In this document: one piece after another, positions 10,504 to 22,400 of the stretch | How the letters are laid out: the number at the start of each line of letters is the position of its first letter | How positions within the stretch are numbered: the first letter of the stretch is position 1 | From: Watersipora subatra | Taxonomy: Eukaryota > Bryozoa > Gymnolaemata > Cheilostomatida > Watersiporidae | Length of the DNA stretch: 64,000 nucleotides | NCBI RefSeq assembly: GCF_963576615.1 | Contig: NC_088711.1 | Span: forward strand, 2,666,001 to 2,730,000 | Direction: 5' to 3' | The notes under the pieces: model-generated | The model's input: only the letters and a program-made list of their open reading frames with translations | Databases searched by the model: none | What the model was told of the DNA's origin: nothing | Program-made: the position numbers and the translations under genes

Positions 10504-13089
10504 CCACATTCAACAAGGCTTCAAGCCATTTCAACTTGTCAGCTGAGGCTACAAAATAAGATCAAGGACTTGCGCAAGAAAGTTAGTAGGCTCAGTGAGA
10601 AATCTAACCACAGTTTGGAGCGTCCAAAAAAGGAAGCCACAATAGAAGCTCTAGAATCTGCCAAACAGCAGCTAGTAGCACTCTCGACACGACTGAAGCG
10701 GTACACTAAAGAGCGGGATAACAAGAGAATGAACAAACTGTTCATCAATAATCCATATAAAGTGTATTTCCAGTTCAAAGGTGAACTGCGAAGGCCAATG
10801 TCAGATCCTCCCCAATCCAGCACCTCAAAGTTCTGGAAGAAAGAGACTATTCATAACATCACTGCAAATTGGGTAAAGAGGCTTAAAGAGAGCCACCAAC
10901 ACACTGTGGCTCAGCAAGGACTCACCATCAGCAAAGTGGACATCAAGTGCAGAGTGCAGCGTATGAAGAACTGGGCAGCACCTGGCCATGACATGATTCA
11001 AGCTTTCTGGTTGAAAAAATTGACATCACTTCACACTAGAATGGCTAAGCAGATGGGATGCCTAATAGAAGAAGGCGACCATCCGGAATGGCTGGCCAAA
11101 GGACGAACTGTACTTCTGATGAAAGACCCAATGCAGTGGCCGATTCCAAAGAACTATCGACCAATAATGTGCTTGCCCACCACCTGGAAACTGCTCTCAG
11201 GAATAGTTGCAGACAAACTGGAAGAGCATATAAGTCACTATATGACCAGTGCTCAAAAAGGAATTCAGCGCAACACCCGAGGAGCCAAACATCAGTTACT
11301 GGCGGATCGGATGGTCTGTCAAGACAGCAGGAGAAGGCATACTAATCTTGCCATGGCTTGGATTGACTATAAAAAGGCCTATGACTCAATTTCCCATAGT
11401 TGGATACTTGAGTGCCTCAGTATGTACAATTTTTACCCTGCTCTTGTGGCATTCATCAAGATGTCAATGACGAAATGGAAGACGGAACTGGAGGCTAATG
11501 GCAAAAAGCTGGTGGGTGTAAAATTTAAAGGAGGCATCTATCAAGGTGACTCCTTATCACCGCTGCTCTTCTGCATATGCCTAAACCCTCTAAGCAATAT
11601 GCTGGAGAAGACTCAATATGGGTACCAGTTTAAGAGTGGCACCAAGATAAACCAGCTTTTCTACATGGATAACATCAAGCTGTACGCTAACAAAGAAAGG
11701 GACATTGATTCGCTAATACACCTTACTCAGGTATACAGCAAGGACATCGGAATGACCTTCGGTATTTAGAAATGTGGAAGGCTAATTCTTAAGAAAGACC
11801 ATTCTATGCTCACAGATGGCCTAAGAATGCCAAATGGTTCCATCAAAAATATAGAAGGAGGGTACAAGTACTTGGAGATTATGCAAAGCAACATCAACCG
11901 CAAAGCTGAGGTGCGTCACAAAGCCATTACCGAATACAAGAAACGCCTTCGGCAGGTCCTATGGAGCCAGCTCAATGCCAGGAATCAAGTCATGACAATA
12001 AATACTTACGCACTGCCAGTACTGAAATATCCAGCAGGCATAATAAAGTGAACTGAGAAAGCCATCAAGGAAACAGATATAGCAACTTGTAAACTGCTGA
12101 CCATGCATGGAGCACTCCACCCAAATCTGATATTACTAGATTGTATCTCGATAGGAAAGATGGCGGGAGGGGACTCAAAAGTGTACAGCAGACAGTGAAA
12201 GAGGAAGAACAAAGCATCAAAGCCTATGCAGCCTCCATGGCCACTTTAGATAACTTGCTAGCTAAATTTCAATTGGCTGCTCTGACAATGGAGCTTCGCC
12301 CTGATGATGAGGAAATTGACTGGCACATGAAACCTCTTCATGGTGCTTACCACCAACAAATATCTAAGGTTGGCGATCCTCATCAGACATATATGTGGCT
12401 GAACAAAGGAAACCTAATGGCCAATACGGAGTCGCTACTCATGGCAGCCCAAGAGCAAGTGCTCCCAACAAGGCAACTCCAAACAAAGATCTATCACACT
12501 AGAGACGATCCTAGATGCAGACTGCAAAGATGCGCCTGAGACCATCCAACACATCATCAGTGGATGCAAGTAGCTAGCAGAAAACGCCTACACTGAGCGG
12601 CATAATCATGTTGCAGGTGTTGTGTATAGAAGTCTATGTGATGAGTATGGCTTTAATAAACCACAACAGTGGTGGGAAACTCTTGGTAAGGTTACTGAAA
12701 ATGACCGCGCTAAGATCCTCTGGGACTTCTACATCCACACTGACAAGCATGTCCTAGCAAACCAACCAGATATAGTGGTGGTAGACAAGGAGAACAAGAG
12801 GGCTACTATAATAGATATAGCAGTACCCAATGACTACAATATAGCCAGCAAAGAATAAGAAAAGGTAGCGAAATATCTCCCTCTTGGAGAAGAGATTGAA
12901 AAATGCTGGAATGTAAGAACAACTGTAATTCCAGTAGTCATTGGGGCACTGGGCGCAATAACACCGGCGCATAAAATGTGACTTGCCCAGATACCGACAG
13001 CAATCAACTCAAATAAGTTGCAGAAAAGTGCGCTATTGGGAACAGCTAAGATCTTGAGGCGAGTGCTCAAACTCCCAGGTCTCTGGTAG
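10504..13089 (+). pseudogene. LINE RT/REL-endonuclease ORF, broken, unit 1
   Basis: A basic N-terminal helix region (KIKDLRKKVSRLSEK) leads into RT. Visible RT blocks are NYRPIMCLPTTWKLLSG, AWIDYKKAYDSISHSWI (first catalytic Asp) and GGIYQGDSLSPLLF. The third block, LFYMDNIKLYA (YMDN at 11,662-11,673), has the second catalytic Asp replaced by Asn. After it come GYKYLE, a CCHC-like knuckle (HIISGCK), and an endonuclease motif PDIVVVDKENKRATIIDIAV. Breaks: TAG at 11,767, a private TGA at 12,049, a missing A near 12,122, a 2-base loss in the first Cys pair near 12,520, and TAA after SKE at 12,856. It ends at 13,087-13,089. It cannot encode an active enzyme. Confidence 0.9.
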
Positions 13090-13241
13090 GAGACCCGTGT
13101 TAGAGAAGAAATTACCACCCATATGGATTAACCGGGGTGAAGAAACAATTTTTTTATATATATTTATATAAAATAGATAAGTAGTCAAAACTATTGCTAA
13201 TAGCACTCTACGCTCGGAAAAGTGCGAAGTGTTATAAATAA

Positions 13242-13519
13242 CTAGAGTGCTGTATTAGGTTAAGGTTACTTATTTTAAAATCCAGGTTGTTGTTTCTCTG
13301 GGGTCACAGCAGGTCTGTTTTGTACTGGTGCACTCTTCAGGTGACTTGCGTTAAATCTCATCATTTAAATTTCTTCATGTTAAATCTCATCATCAATCTC
13401 ATCATTTAACGCAAGTCACCTGAAGAGTGCACCAGCACGAAACAGACCTGTCGTGACCCCATAGTAAAACATCAATCTGGAAAAAAAATAAGTAACATTA
13501 ACTTATTCCAACACTCTAG
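13242..13519. mobile_element. Foldback element (MITE-like), unit 1
   Basis: The two halves are near-perfect inverted repeats. CTAGAGTG at the left end pairs with CACTCTAG at the right. Nearer the centre a long arm including CTGGTGCACTCTTCAGGTGA and ACTTGCGTTAAAT is repeated in reverse complement. A short centre rich in CTCATCAT separates the arms. It has no coding capacity and would fold into one long hairpin. It is present at the equivalent place in all three units. Confidence 0.85.
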
Positions 13520-13548
13520 CTCTATATATATATATATATATATATATA

Positions 13549-14676
13549 CAGTCAAACATGGATAACTCACCCACGGATAGCTCGAACACATGGTTAATTC
13601 GAACGGTTTCTTTGGTCCGTTCCCACGTAATGATAAATTGCTATATATAACTCGAACTCAACACTGTTAATTCGAACTGTTTTTTTGCCCAACGGCTACC
13701 GAAACGGTTGTTATCGCTTTAGAAAATCACTTTATTCAAAGCCATAGAGCTAAACCTCATCTTTTCGTAATTCATAATCGTCGTTATTACCTCCATCGGC
13801 AAAATATTTTTGTCAACGACTTTTCTAAAGGTTTGGTGAAATTTGATTTATACTGCTATACGGAATAGCACGGGCTAGCCAGGTCACGCGTGCAAGGATT
13901 TTCGCCACGCACATACAAAACAAAAATCTCATGTTGTTTTTGTTTTGTATGTGCGTGGCGAAAATCCTTGACTGCGTGGCGTAACCCAGCTAGCCCGTGA
14001 TGAATAGTTTTCCGACGTTGATTCCATGTTGAATCAACGTTGGAATATTGAATGTTTAAAACGTTTTAAAAATTGTTGTAATTAAACGTATACGTTGTCT
14101 TAGCTACAAAACACTATTCATCGTTTGACCTAAACACAGAATACGTGTGTACATTCAATAAGTATCTTTTAAAAAAGCGTGAGTGATATAGAATGTACGT
14201 AAAACCTCGTAACACTTCTAATTGAAATGCCTCGGAGTGTTGCTCTTAACGAATCCCAGGTAAAGTAAGGTAATCTTTGCATAAACTTCAAGAAAAAACG
14301 GCAAAATTGATCGTGGGTAAACCCCCAAAAAAAAATGTCTTTTCTTTTGAGCATTTCAACAACGATCAAGTTTTGCCAATGTCAAACTAAAAAACGTCTT
14401 GGCAATAACATCACCTCAAACAATGAACCAATCTCAAGTGATAGAAAAACCTCTATACTTTTTGATAAAAACGTTTTAAACTTTACATTAGAAGCATTTA
14501 ATTCGAAACAAGCCATTTGTGCTTTTGATTTATATTATAGTTTGTATATGTACATGTATCTACTAATAAATAAGTAAATACATGGACTTGTGACAGTGCT
14601 CTGATAACTTGAACGCTCTGATAATTCGCACACTTTTGCTCGGTCCCGTGAAGTTCGAGTTATCCATGTTTGACTG
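13549..14676. mobile_element. pogo/Tigger-like non-autonomous transposon, unit 1
   Basis: The termini CAGTCAAACATGGATAACTC (left) and its exact complement (right, ending TTTGACTG at 14,676) flank 1.13 kb. Both ends abut TA-rich sequence, consistent with a TA target duplication. Sub-terminal sequence contains several TCGAAC motifs in inverted arrangement, as in many pogo/Tigger elements. The inside has only short open frames without a recognisable DDE domain. A second, smaller foldback is nested at 13,869-13,999. The superfamily is inferred from termini only. Confidence 0.8.
13869..13999. repeat. 131-bp foldback nested in Tigger-like element
   Basis: The arms begin CACGGGCTAGC and end GCTAGCCCGTG. 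They contain complementary runs around GGATTTTCGCCACGCACATA and a short central spacer near CTCATG. Equivalent copies lie at 35,641-35,771 and 58,216-58,346. Confidence 0.85.
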
Positions 14677-14717
14677 TATATATATGTATATATATATATA
14701 TATACTTATATATTATT

Positions 14718-14770
14718 ATTAGAGCAGAAATTATCACCCATATGGATTAATCGGGGTGAGGGCACAATTT
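14718..14770 (+). repeat. Second copy of the LINE 3' tail, unit 1
   Basis: About 53 bases around CATATGGATTAATCGGGGTG match the end of the LINE at 13,099-13,155 with several substitutions. The segment is flanked by TA-rich microsatellite (14,677-14,830). It could be an extremely 5'-truncated second LINE insertion or a duplicated tail. Equivalent copies are at about 36,490-36,544 and 59,050-59,105. Confidence 0.7.
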
Positions 14771-14830
14771 TATATATATATATATAAATATATATAGATA
14801 TATAAATATATAATATATATTGCAATATAT

Positions 14831-15089
14831 ATACTGACTCACATACCAGGGTTTGTGATAAACATTATGTACATTAAAGTTGACTAAACAATATAGACAA
14901 AGGACTTGATAGACCAAGTGCTTCCTGGTAGCTTCAATGTTTGCATTTTCCATTCACCATAACAACTCTAATGCCCACCTTAAACTTTGTCTGGAAAATT
15001 CTATAATTATAGTGACTCTGCACCGCGCTCTGCTTACTGCTAAAAGATGCTATAGCCTTTCCAGTAAAAAGAAATTTTCAGTTGCTCAG
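14831..15089. other. Unassigned spacer
   Basis: Sequence between the TA-rich tract and the repeated upstream block of the gene. No gene or element recognised. Confidence 0.5.
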
Positions 15090-16480
15090 CATAAATTTGG
15101 CTGCTGGAACTAATTACTTCAATTTACAGTACTCGAGTACTACAGCACCTCAGCAATACAATATTTAAGTCGTACAGCACCTCAGCAATACAGCACCTCA
15201 GTCGGTCGTACAGAGCCTGAAAGCCGCTAGGTATAGACATTTTACTTCAAGTAGCCTGTGCGCCAAGCACATTAGTAAGGGTCATACGAAGAATACACGA
15301 ATATCCAAGATGCGCCAATTTAGCAAATCGATAACAATGTAATAAGGCATCTCATTCATGTGATGTGTGTTGTTTCCAATCCCGCATACCGTGTTGCCAC
15401 CAGATGACAAAAGTTAAGATTTTTATGTCCATTCCCATAACGAATGCTGACAATCATTCTTCGGGTGGAGCTGCTAGCAGCGGCTCTTGTCTAGCGTTAT
15501 TCTCTGGTCAGTTTACTAACGGTTATGGTGCTCAAAGTTGGCAGTCAGTAAAGTGGATCAAAAAGATCACTTTGTCATAGTATGCTCTGGTGTCAGTTAG
15601 TCCATGTAAACAATATCATTTCTACATGTTTAGCTGATTTCATCCAAACTTTACACGAATAGGCTCCGTACCTTCCATCAGAGCTCTAAAAATATTTGGT
15701 CTCAAATTCTATCTGGTTTCTGATAACCAGCTCCTTAAACATCCACTTGCCGGCTATTTGACTGAAAATGTAAGAAATAAGCTCGTTGCAATCATGCAGG
15801 GATATGCCAGGCTTATTGCTAGCAGATTCATACTAGAAGAGGAAGGTCGCTGATCTTCTCACTCGTTTTTAACAGACAGTTATTAAATAGCACACTGTTT
15901 GCTTTCAGTTACTGTAGGACGAAGGTTGTAATTGCAGCTAATGCTTGTAGAACGCTGATTGGTTATCAGATTTTTCTTTATTAGTAAAAGCGCTGGCAGA
16001 CGTAAAGCAAGTGTTGCTTTAAGTCTGTCAAATTGTTTCATTGTGATAATCTCAGGCAACTCCACGCTCATTGTAAGTAGATAATAAGAAACTATTGATC
16101 CAAATTAAAAATGAATGTAATTGTTGGTTTCAATGTAATAATGCATGGCTGTAATTGGGGCTAATGTTTGTAAAGTGCCGACTGGTTATCGGATTGTCCT
16201 TTGTTAGTAAAAGTGCTGGCGACAAGCAAGTGTCGCTTCAAGTCTGTCAAACTTTTTGATTGTGATAATCCGAGGCAACTTCACGCTTACTGTAAGTAGA
16301 TAATAGAAATTTAACCATCCAAACTATAATAAAATGTAATTGTTGGTTTCAATGTAATAATGCATGGCTGTAATTGGGGCAAATGTCTGTACAAGTACTG
16401 ATTGGTTACTGGATTTTCCTTTAGCAGTAAAATGCTGACGATGATCAAGTCTATGAAGCCGGTTTGTTTGATCGGGGCTG
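15090..16480 (+). repeat. Block A: upstream region and first coding exon, unit 1
   Basis: This block is collinear, with diverged bases, with block B at 29,126-31,150 in the same unit. Shared landmarks are GAGTACTACAGCACCTCAGC, AGTAAGGGTCATAC, GTACCTTCCA followed by AGCTCTA, ATATTTGGTCTCAAATT, GGGATATGCCAGGCTTATTG and the start of the signal-anchor exon. Block A has few copies of the 16-bp minisatellite unit and a single copy of the 34-bp unit, both of which are expanded in block B. An open frame at 15,365-15,580 is not conserved in block B and is probably not coding. Confidence 0.85.
15928..16431 (+). repeat. Tandem 220-bp exon-like modules upstream of exon 1
   Basis: Modules begin GTAATTG at 15,928, 16,151 and 16,370 (spacing 223 and 219). 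Each has GGTTAYNGGATTTTYCTTT, an AG acceptor-like site, then a segment aligning with the start of the signal-anchor exon. In the first two modules the ATG is altered (GCGCTGG, GTGCTGG), and a GTAAGTAG donor-like site follows about 95 bases later. The third module carries the real ATG at 16,432. ATTGGTTA is an inverted CCAAT box, a possible promoter element. Unit 3 and block B have two modules only. Confidence 0.7.
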
Positions 16481-19400
16481 TTACAGTAGTGATCACTTTC
16501 GTTCTGTTTGCTTCATTCACCTTTAGAACTGAGACAGATATTCACAATAAAGGTAAGAACATAAGACATAAAGTGGTACTAGGCGTAGTAAATACCCTAG
16601 CTAAAAATATAATCATAAATTTGTTATAAATAGAGGCTAACTAAAAAGCAAAGTTACAGGTATAGGTAAGGCTGTTAGGAACATAGATGATGTCATCAAG
16701 TCTACTGACTCTCATTACATCACCGTGACAGCAACTAACAAACTGCTAACGTGATATATTAAAAGCTTGTATTCGTACCCTTAAGAACTGTGCTCTATCT
16801 TTAGAGTCATGTGATCCTTTTAGTATAACTCTCCGCAAGATAGCAAACCCAACCATAAAATTATGTGTGTTCAAAGGCCTACTTAATGTTATAAAATATA
16901 TTGCAGTCACAAAGTAACTAGGGTATATATGGTATTCAGGATATATTTTCATTGTTGGAATCTAAACATACAGTACATAAAACTTTGTTTAACTACGAAA
17001 CAATATGCAATTATATTTTATTCATAGTACGTTTCTGCTTTGGATTAAAATACAAATACAATAAAGCTTTACTGTATGACTTGCATTTATTTACTTTTCT
17101 ACATTGCGGATTCATCATATTCACGCTGTATACTTCTGTAAAACTTTGAAACACTTGGTGTCAATTTTAACTATAGTGAACTACATTGTTAAAATTGTTG
17201 TGCCAGTACATGTAAATAGGCCAAGGTCAGAGTGAAGGTTGAGCTTGTTTCTGTGAATATAATAAAAACAAATGCTAGCTACCAATAATAAAAAGGTTTA
17301 CAATAAATTATTAAGTTATACGGATTAGAATAGACAAAAACCTATATTTCCAATGGTTTTAGGCAATCCCTGGCAGGTCGTCACTTGACCCCGAATGAAG
17401 TCGCTGCTCACAAATTAAGAACCCTGCTTTAGATGAAGAAATCATTTTTGTAATCGGTTGTACTGCATCTAGAATAGTGTTTACTGTTTGCTAGGCAATC
17501 ACTATTGCTTTATCATTTTGAAGTTATTGACAGGACTTGAAAGTTCGGTTCCTTTTTTCACTTCAATGATAGGTTTGAAATTGCTTTTGTAGGCTGCCCT
17601 GTTGTTAGGGAAATGATATATTATTCGCTACCTGATCAGCTCATAAAATTCTATATAACGTAAGGTGTCAAGTCAGTGCAGGTTCCTAAACTCATTTTGA
17701 AGGCTAACTCAAGTTAGCCTTCAAAATATTGTTTTCTCTTTTTTTGAACTTAGAAGATAAAACCTCAAATAGAGGCATCTCTATTATATATCCTAGCATA
17801 CCTGTAGTCTAGTACGCTATGAGAGATCGTCAGGTACGCTGATAATACAATATAATCGCTAATATCAAGTAGCTAAAGATAACAAACTCAAAACTGCGAT
17901 TTCACACAATAAGGACAATTGTCCTCAATGAACACATTCAGGGATTATTGTTATGAAATCAGTGTAGTAATTTGTGTTAGAAAGTCTAAAGAATACTGTG
18001 GGCTATCTGTTTGAAAATAAAAATACCGGCCTTACTGTTAGAATTTAATCTATACATATATGTATACATGCTTATAGATAATTTTAAGATAGCATTTTGC
18101 AGATATCTGCATGTAATGAAGATTAATGAATAATCTTTAAAAAACTTACACCGAAAATTACCGTAATACGATTTCTTATGGCACTTACATGACATGCATG
18201 GTGATTACTATGTGTAACTTTATCAAAATTTGTAAGACAGAATCTTTGGTAAAATAGCGTATATTGAAACACTGAAAGCATTAAAAAGGCTCTGGAACCT
18301 ATGACCATTATTTAGCAAGGAAAGAGTGCATCACCATCCATATCATTTGACCAACTGAGATCCCGAGGCAACGAAAAAAGACATGTATTATTTTTCACCT
18401 GTGAGAGTAAGACTTAGGAAGGCTTATTGTGTTCAGCATTTGCAGGCTTTACTCTATCATGAGCGTTAGCTGGTTAGCAGTCTATAAAACGAACAAATAT
18501 GGTCGTGAGTTTTGGTATTAATAAGGACTTCTATGGTTAGAGTCTTACTAGCTAGTTAGCTAACATACACGCTCTGTTAACAGCAGTCTTGTGTGCTTTT
18601 TTGCATTTCTTTGTATCTTTACAATTCTTTAGCTAAAGAAAACAAGCTTAAGACTGCGTTCATACATCAAGACAATAGACCTCAATGAGCGTATTCATAG
18701 ATTGTTGTCATGAAAACAGTTTTGGGGTAAAATATTATAAAATAAAATATTAAATAAAATATCTCATAAATATGAAGATTCAATATCTTATAAAATAAGA
18801 TATTGAAACTTGAGCAGTGTTGTACAGGTATGAGAGACTTTGCATTCTAGGTTTGTCATATTATAACAATAATAGTAGAAAGTCTTGAAGCGTGGTACCA
18901 TCACGATGAAAACTTTATTCAAAATACTACATTGGTATAACCTAAAAATAGTGATAAACAGTCAGAGATAATCAGTTGTGCCGATAAAGTGTGGAGAATA
19001 TGCAGCTGCATAATTATTCAGAAATACCTGAAAGCAATCGATCAGGAGAGGCAGGTGTTAAAGTGTCGGTCTAATGAGTTGGAGTCTCGCTGGAAACAAT
19101 TTTTTATCTCAACCTCTAGCCCTAGTTTTGGACGGACAGGGGGACAGACAGACACTACTCTTACCATAGTAAAGATACATTTTGTTTTACTTCCATTTTG
19201 TTTTACTACATTTTATTTTAGACATACACAATTGTTTTTTGCAGCTTAGATTTTAAAAAATTATTAAAAATTGATTTAAATTGACATTGAATGCGTGTGC
19301 TCCCGTAATCCCGCTTACCATAATCATGAACCCAAAACCAAGTGAAAGTGAAAAGAAAAAAAACAAAAGTTGTTAATACAAACTAACAATAGCACAGCTA

Positions 19401-22400
19401 CTGTACGTACAGTCATTAAATTAGAAAGTTATGCAACGCCTCTCCTATAGTTGTAATATACCGCAGTGAAGGTTCTAATCGATGTAAAGATGTTAAAGTG
19501 AATTACGGTAATTTTATTTATTGGCTGATAGTTTATGTCATAGTAAACCTTGTGTTAACTACACCATGAAACTACAAAACCCAAAAAAGGCATAAGTATA
19601 TAGTAATGCAAAATCAGGAACTATATTGATTAACAAAATAATACAATGTTTCGTAGTAACAAAATGGTAACAACTTTAGTTTATAACAAACATTAACAAA
19701 ACAAATTATATTAACCATTTTCTAAAACACATCTTTGTCAACTCTCCAGGAGTGTTAATAATAATGTTTTTATCTATGTTAGACAGAGTAAAATGCTACA
19801 GATGTAAAGAGTAAGACCAGCAGCTTGAAAAGTGTAACCTCCCTGTGAGAGGACTTAAATGTAAATTATACTGAACCATTGTCTAGCTTTCTAAATGGTT
19901 TGATCACTAAGTAGTGATCCAACCAAAACCAGGGTCATCTAAGTGTGCGTAGGCATCAAGCTGCAACAGTGCTGACACACAGAAATAATTTGATGATTAT
20001 CGATAGACGTAGCTACGAGATAAGTTTAATCATTTTTCTTTGTGAAGGACCAAAACGGTGTGCTTGAGAAAATCTTGGAATGAATTAGGCAACTCTGATG
20101 TATTTACTGTTTGTATAACACAAAATCCGTATAACATCAACGTTCTATGAACAGTTTATGTTATGAAAGCGTCGTTGTATATATGTTTGTATATGTTATG
20201 TTTGTATATGCTGTTTGTATATGTATATGTTGTATATAAGTCAACAGTCCAGAAAGACAGTTACAGTCCAGAAAGACTGTAACAGCTGGTTATGGCTCCA
20301 CTCTGCAGAAGGAGCAGATGTACGATGAACCGAGCACACAGTATGCACACCGTTATTCACATTCTAGCTGTCAACAGTTCCATCTCATGACAATGTATTT
20401 CAACAGTGAGTCTTGTACCTTCTATGATCTCTTCATATCCACAGATGATTTCTACGCTAACAAGATATGTATATTACCATAGATTGGCTCTTGTAGTTGA
20501 GGTGTTTGTGGTTTTATTGATAGTGAGGAGGCAGAAGCAATACATAAAGTTTTCAGAAAAACAACTTGAAGAGCGAAACCGAGAGCTCTTGGAGGTGTTG
20601 CAGTCCAACCTAAACCATCCCTGCGTGAGGAAGGTTCATTTATTTTATATCAACAAGGAAGATTTACAGGTACCCTTGCTAGCTAATTCTAACTATTGGT
20701 ACTACGTTGGCCTTTTTCCATTAATATTTACATTGAGCAGTGTTCAACCTAATCAATAATATATTTTGTTGTTTCTATGAACTTCTATAGAAGAAAAGGA
20801 GTTACTACTTTTATCAGATATGCTTATAGTCATGCCTTAATCTATTTCTCAAAAATATTGTCAAGTATTTGCGCAAACTCAAATTACAGCATTTTAAGGT
20901 CAACATTTTCTATACACATAAATTTCACTTACATTACTATTCAGTATTGGCAACAAGCAGAGTACTTTGAAAAGTTTCGAATAATCTCTGCTTGGCAATC
21001 TAATGGAAATTTTGTTTTTTGTATTAAAATTTATGAACTCAAAGATTGGAGTTACAAATAAGTCTTCAAACGATTATCATATATGCGCAAAACTTTGGAA
21101 CAAAAGTTACTACAAAGAATAAATGGTGAAATTGTGATCCAATGCCGCTACATTAGCTGAAGAATATACATGTAACTCCAAGATGTACGACTTTTCAAAA
21201 CTGTATAGGAAGTGCTACTAGTGTGAGAAATCCTATAGAGGGTGACCTTGACATTGGCTGCCTCGGCTAACAAGTCGGTGTAAAGGGCACACTGAAGAAT
21301 TAATAGATTAGTTAAACATGTTAAAAAGGGAATAAATTATTCTGCTTCTTTGCAAAGACCTGCTGAAGTTGTTTGATTGTGACAAGCTTATGTGGAGTTG
21401 TCGGTTTCTAGAGCTTTTGTTTCTTTAGACTGTGATGACAGCAAACCTGACAAACAGCGAGAAACTTCATCCAGTACAACAAGAGAGTCTGATAAGGATG
21501 GCAGATTACTTAATCTATGCGTCCAAAACTTTGATAAACAAACCCGCAATTGCCTTAAACGGAGATATAGGTACTTCATAGGGCACGTTAACTACTATGT
21601 TGGCTTGGCAAATACAAAGAGAATTTGGAGGTTATTTTGGGTTAAACTATTTTCTTGCTACTTAGTTATATCTAGCTTAAATGAGGATAGCCTAAGATAG
21701 AAGCAGTTAGCCTAAAGCAAGTGATGTTGTGAGTATAGATAACTTTCTTGTTGGGTTCACATGAACAAAACTAAGGCTAGCCAAGGTTTATCCCACACAA
21801 TCACACTCTTACAGGTGAACTAGCTGGATGCTCGGCGTTGCTCGGATAATGAAAAAGTCTGCACGAAAAGTTTATTTTTATTTAACATAATATGTTAAGT
21901 TATATATAACAACCGTTACCATTCTACCTTTCAAACTTCATACCATGAGAAAAGTGTTTTGTGTAGCTCAAATAAATTAAGGAAAAAATAAAACAACCGT
22001 AAAGGTTTTTAAACTTTTTCAAACAACTATAACTTGTAAATTTCATATAGAGAAAAAAGTGTTTCGTTGAAATATATTAAAAGAAAAAATAAAACAGCTC
22101 TGAAGGTTTTTAAAGGCAGCTGTGAAACAATTAGCGAGTAATGGCTAAATAAAGACAGTTTTGCTACTGCTACAATGAAAAATTATTTGGTATGAAATTG
22201 CATGCTTTTTATTCGTTTCAGTCTTGTAGCAAAAATATTGTATAGAGTAGTATAGAAACCCATAGTAATTATCTAATGCAAACACTCTTGGTAAAAATCA
22301 TAAAATATTTATACACAGTACATACTGTACATATTAAAAATTAGTAACAGAACAATATGTTCTATTGCTAATTAGTAACTATAGTTACCTGCAGTAACTT

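Larger units (their letters stand above)
10496..13160 (+). mobile_element. LINE (REL-endonuclease class), 3' body, unit 1
   Basis: This is the continuation of the LINE begun near 3,150. It carries one ORF region with RT followed by a zinc knuckle and a restriction-like endonuclease. That order is typical of early-branching site-specific or semi-specific LINEs (R2, R4, NeSL, Hero and CRE groups); I cannot say which clade. The 3' tail contains CATATGGATTAACCGGGGTG (13,121-13,140) and ends in a T/A-rich run near 13,160. The first eight bases are the hAT target duplication. Confidence 0.85.

Noticed and set aside
10539..10823. Minus-strand open frame in the LINE (and copies at 32,296 and 54,759)
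   Set aside because: Antisense shadow of the conserved N-terminal LINE ORF.
14747..14953. Minus-strand open frame rich in Tyr and Ile
   Set aside because: It derives from TA-rich microsatellite sequence and is not kept in the other units.
15365..15580. 71-codon open frame upstream of the gene
   Set aside because: The frame is not preserved in block B, where the same region has indels, so it is probably untranslated or chance.
18989..19249. 86-codon open frame as an extra exon of the gene
   Set aside because: It ends in SPSFGRTGGQTDTT-like low-complexity sequence, lacks family similarity, and direct splicing of exon 1 to 20,557 already keeps phase.
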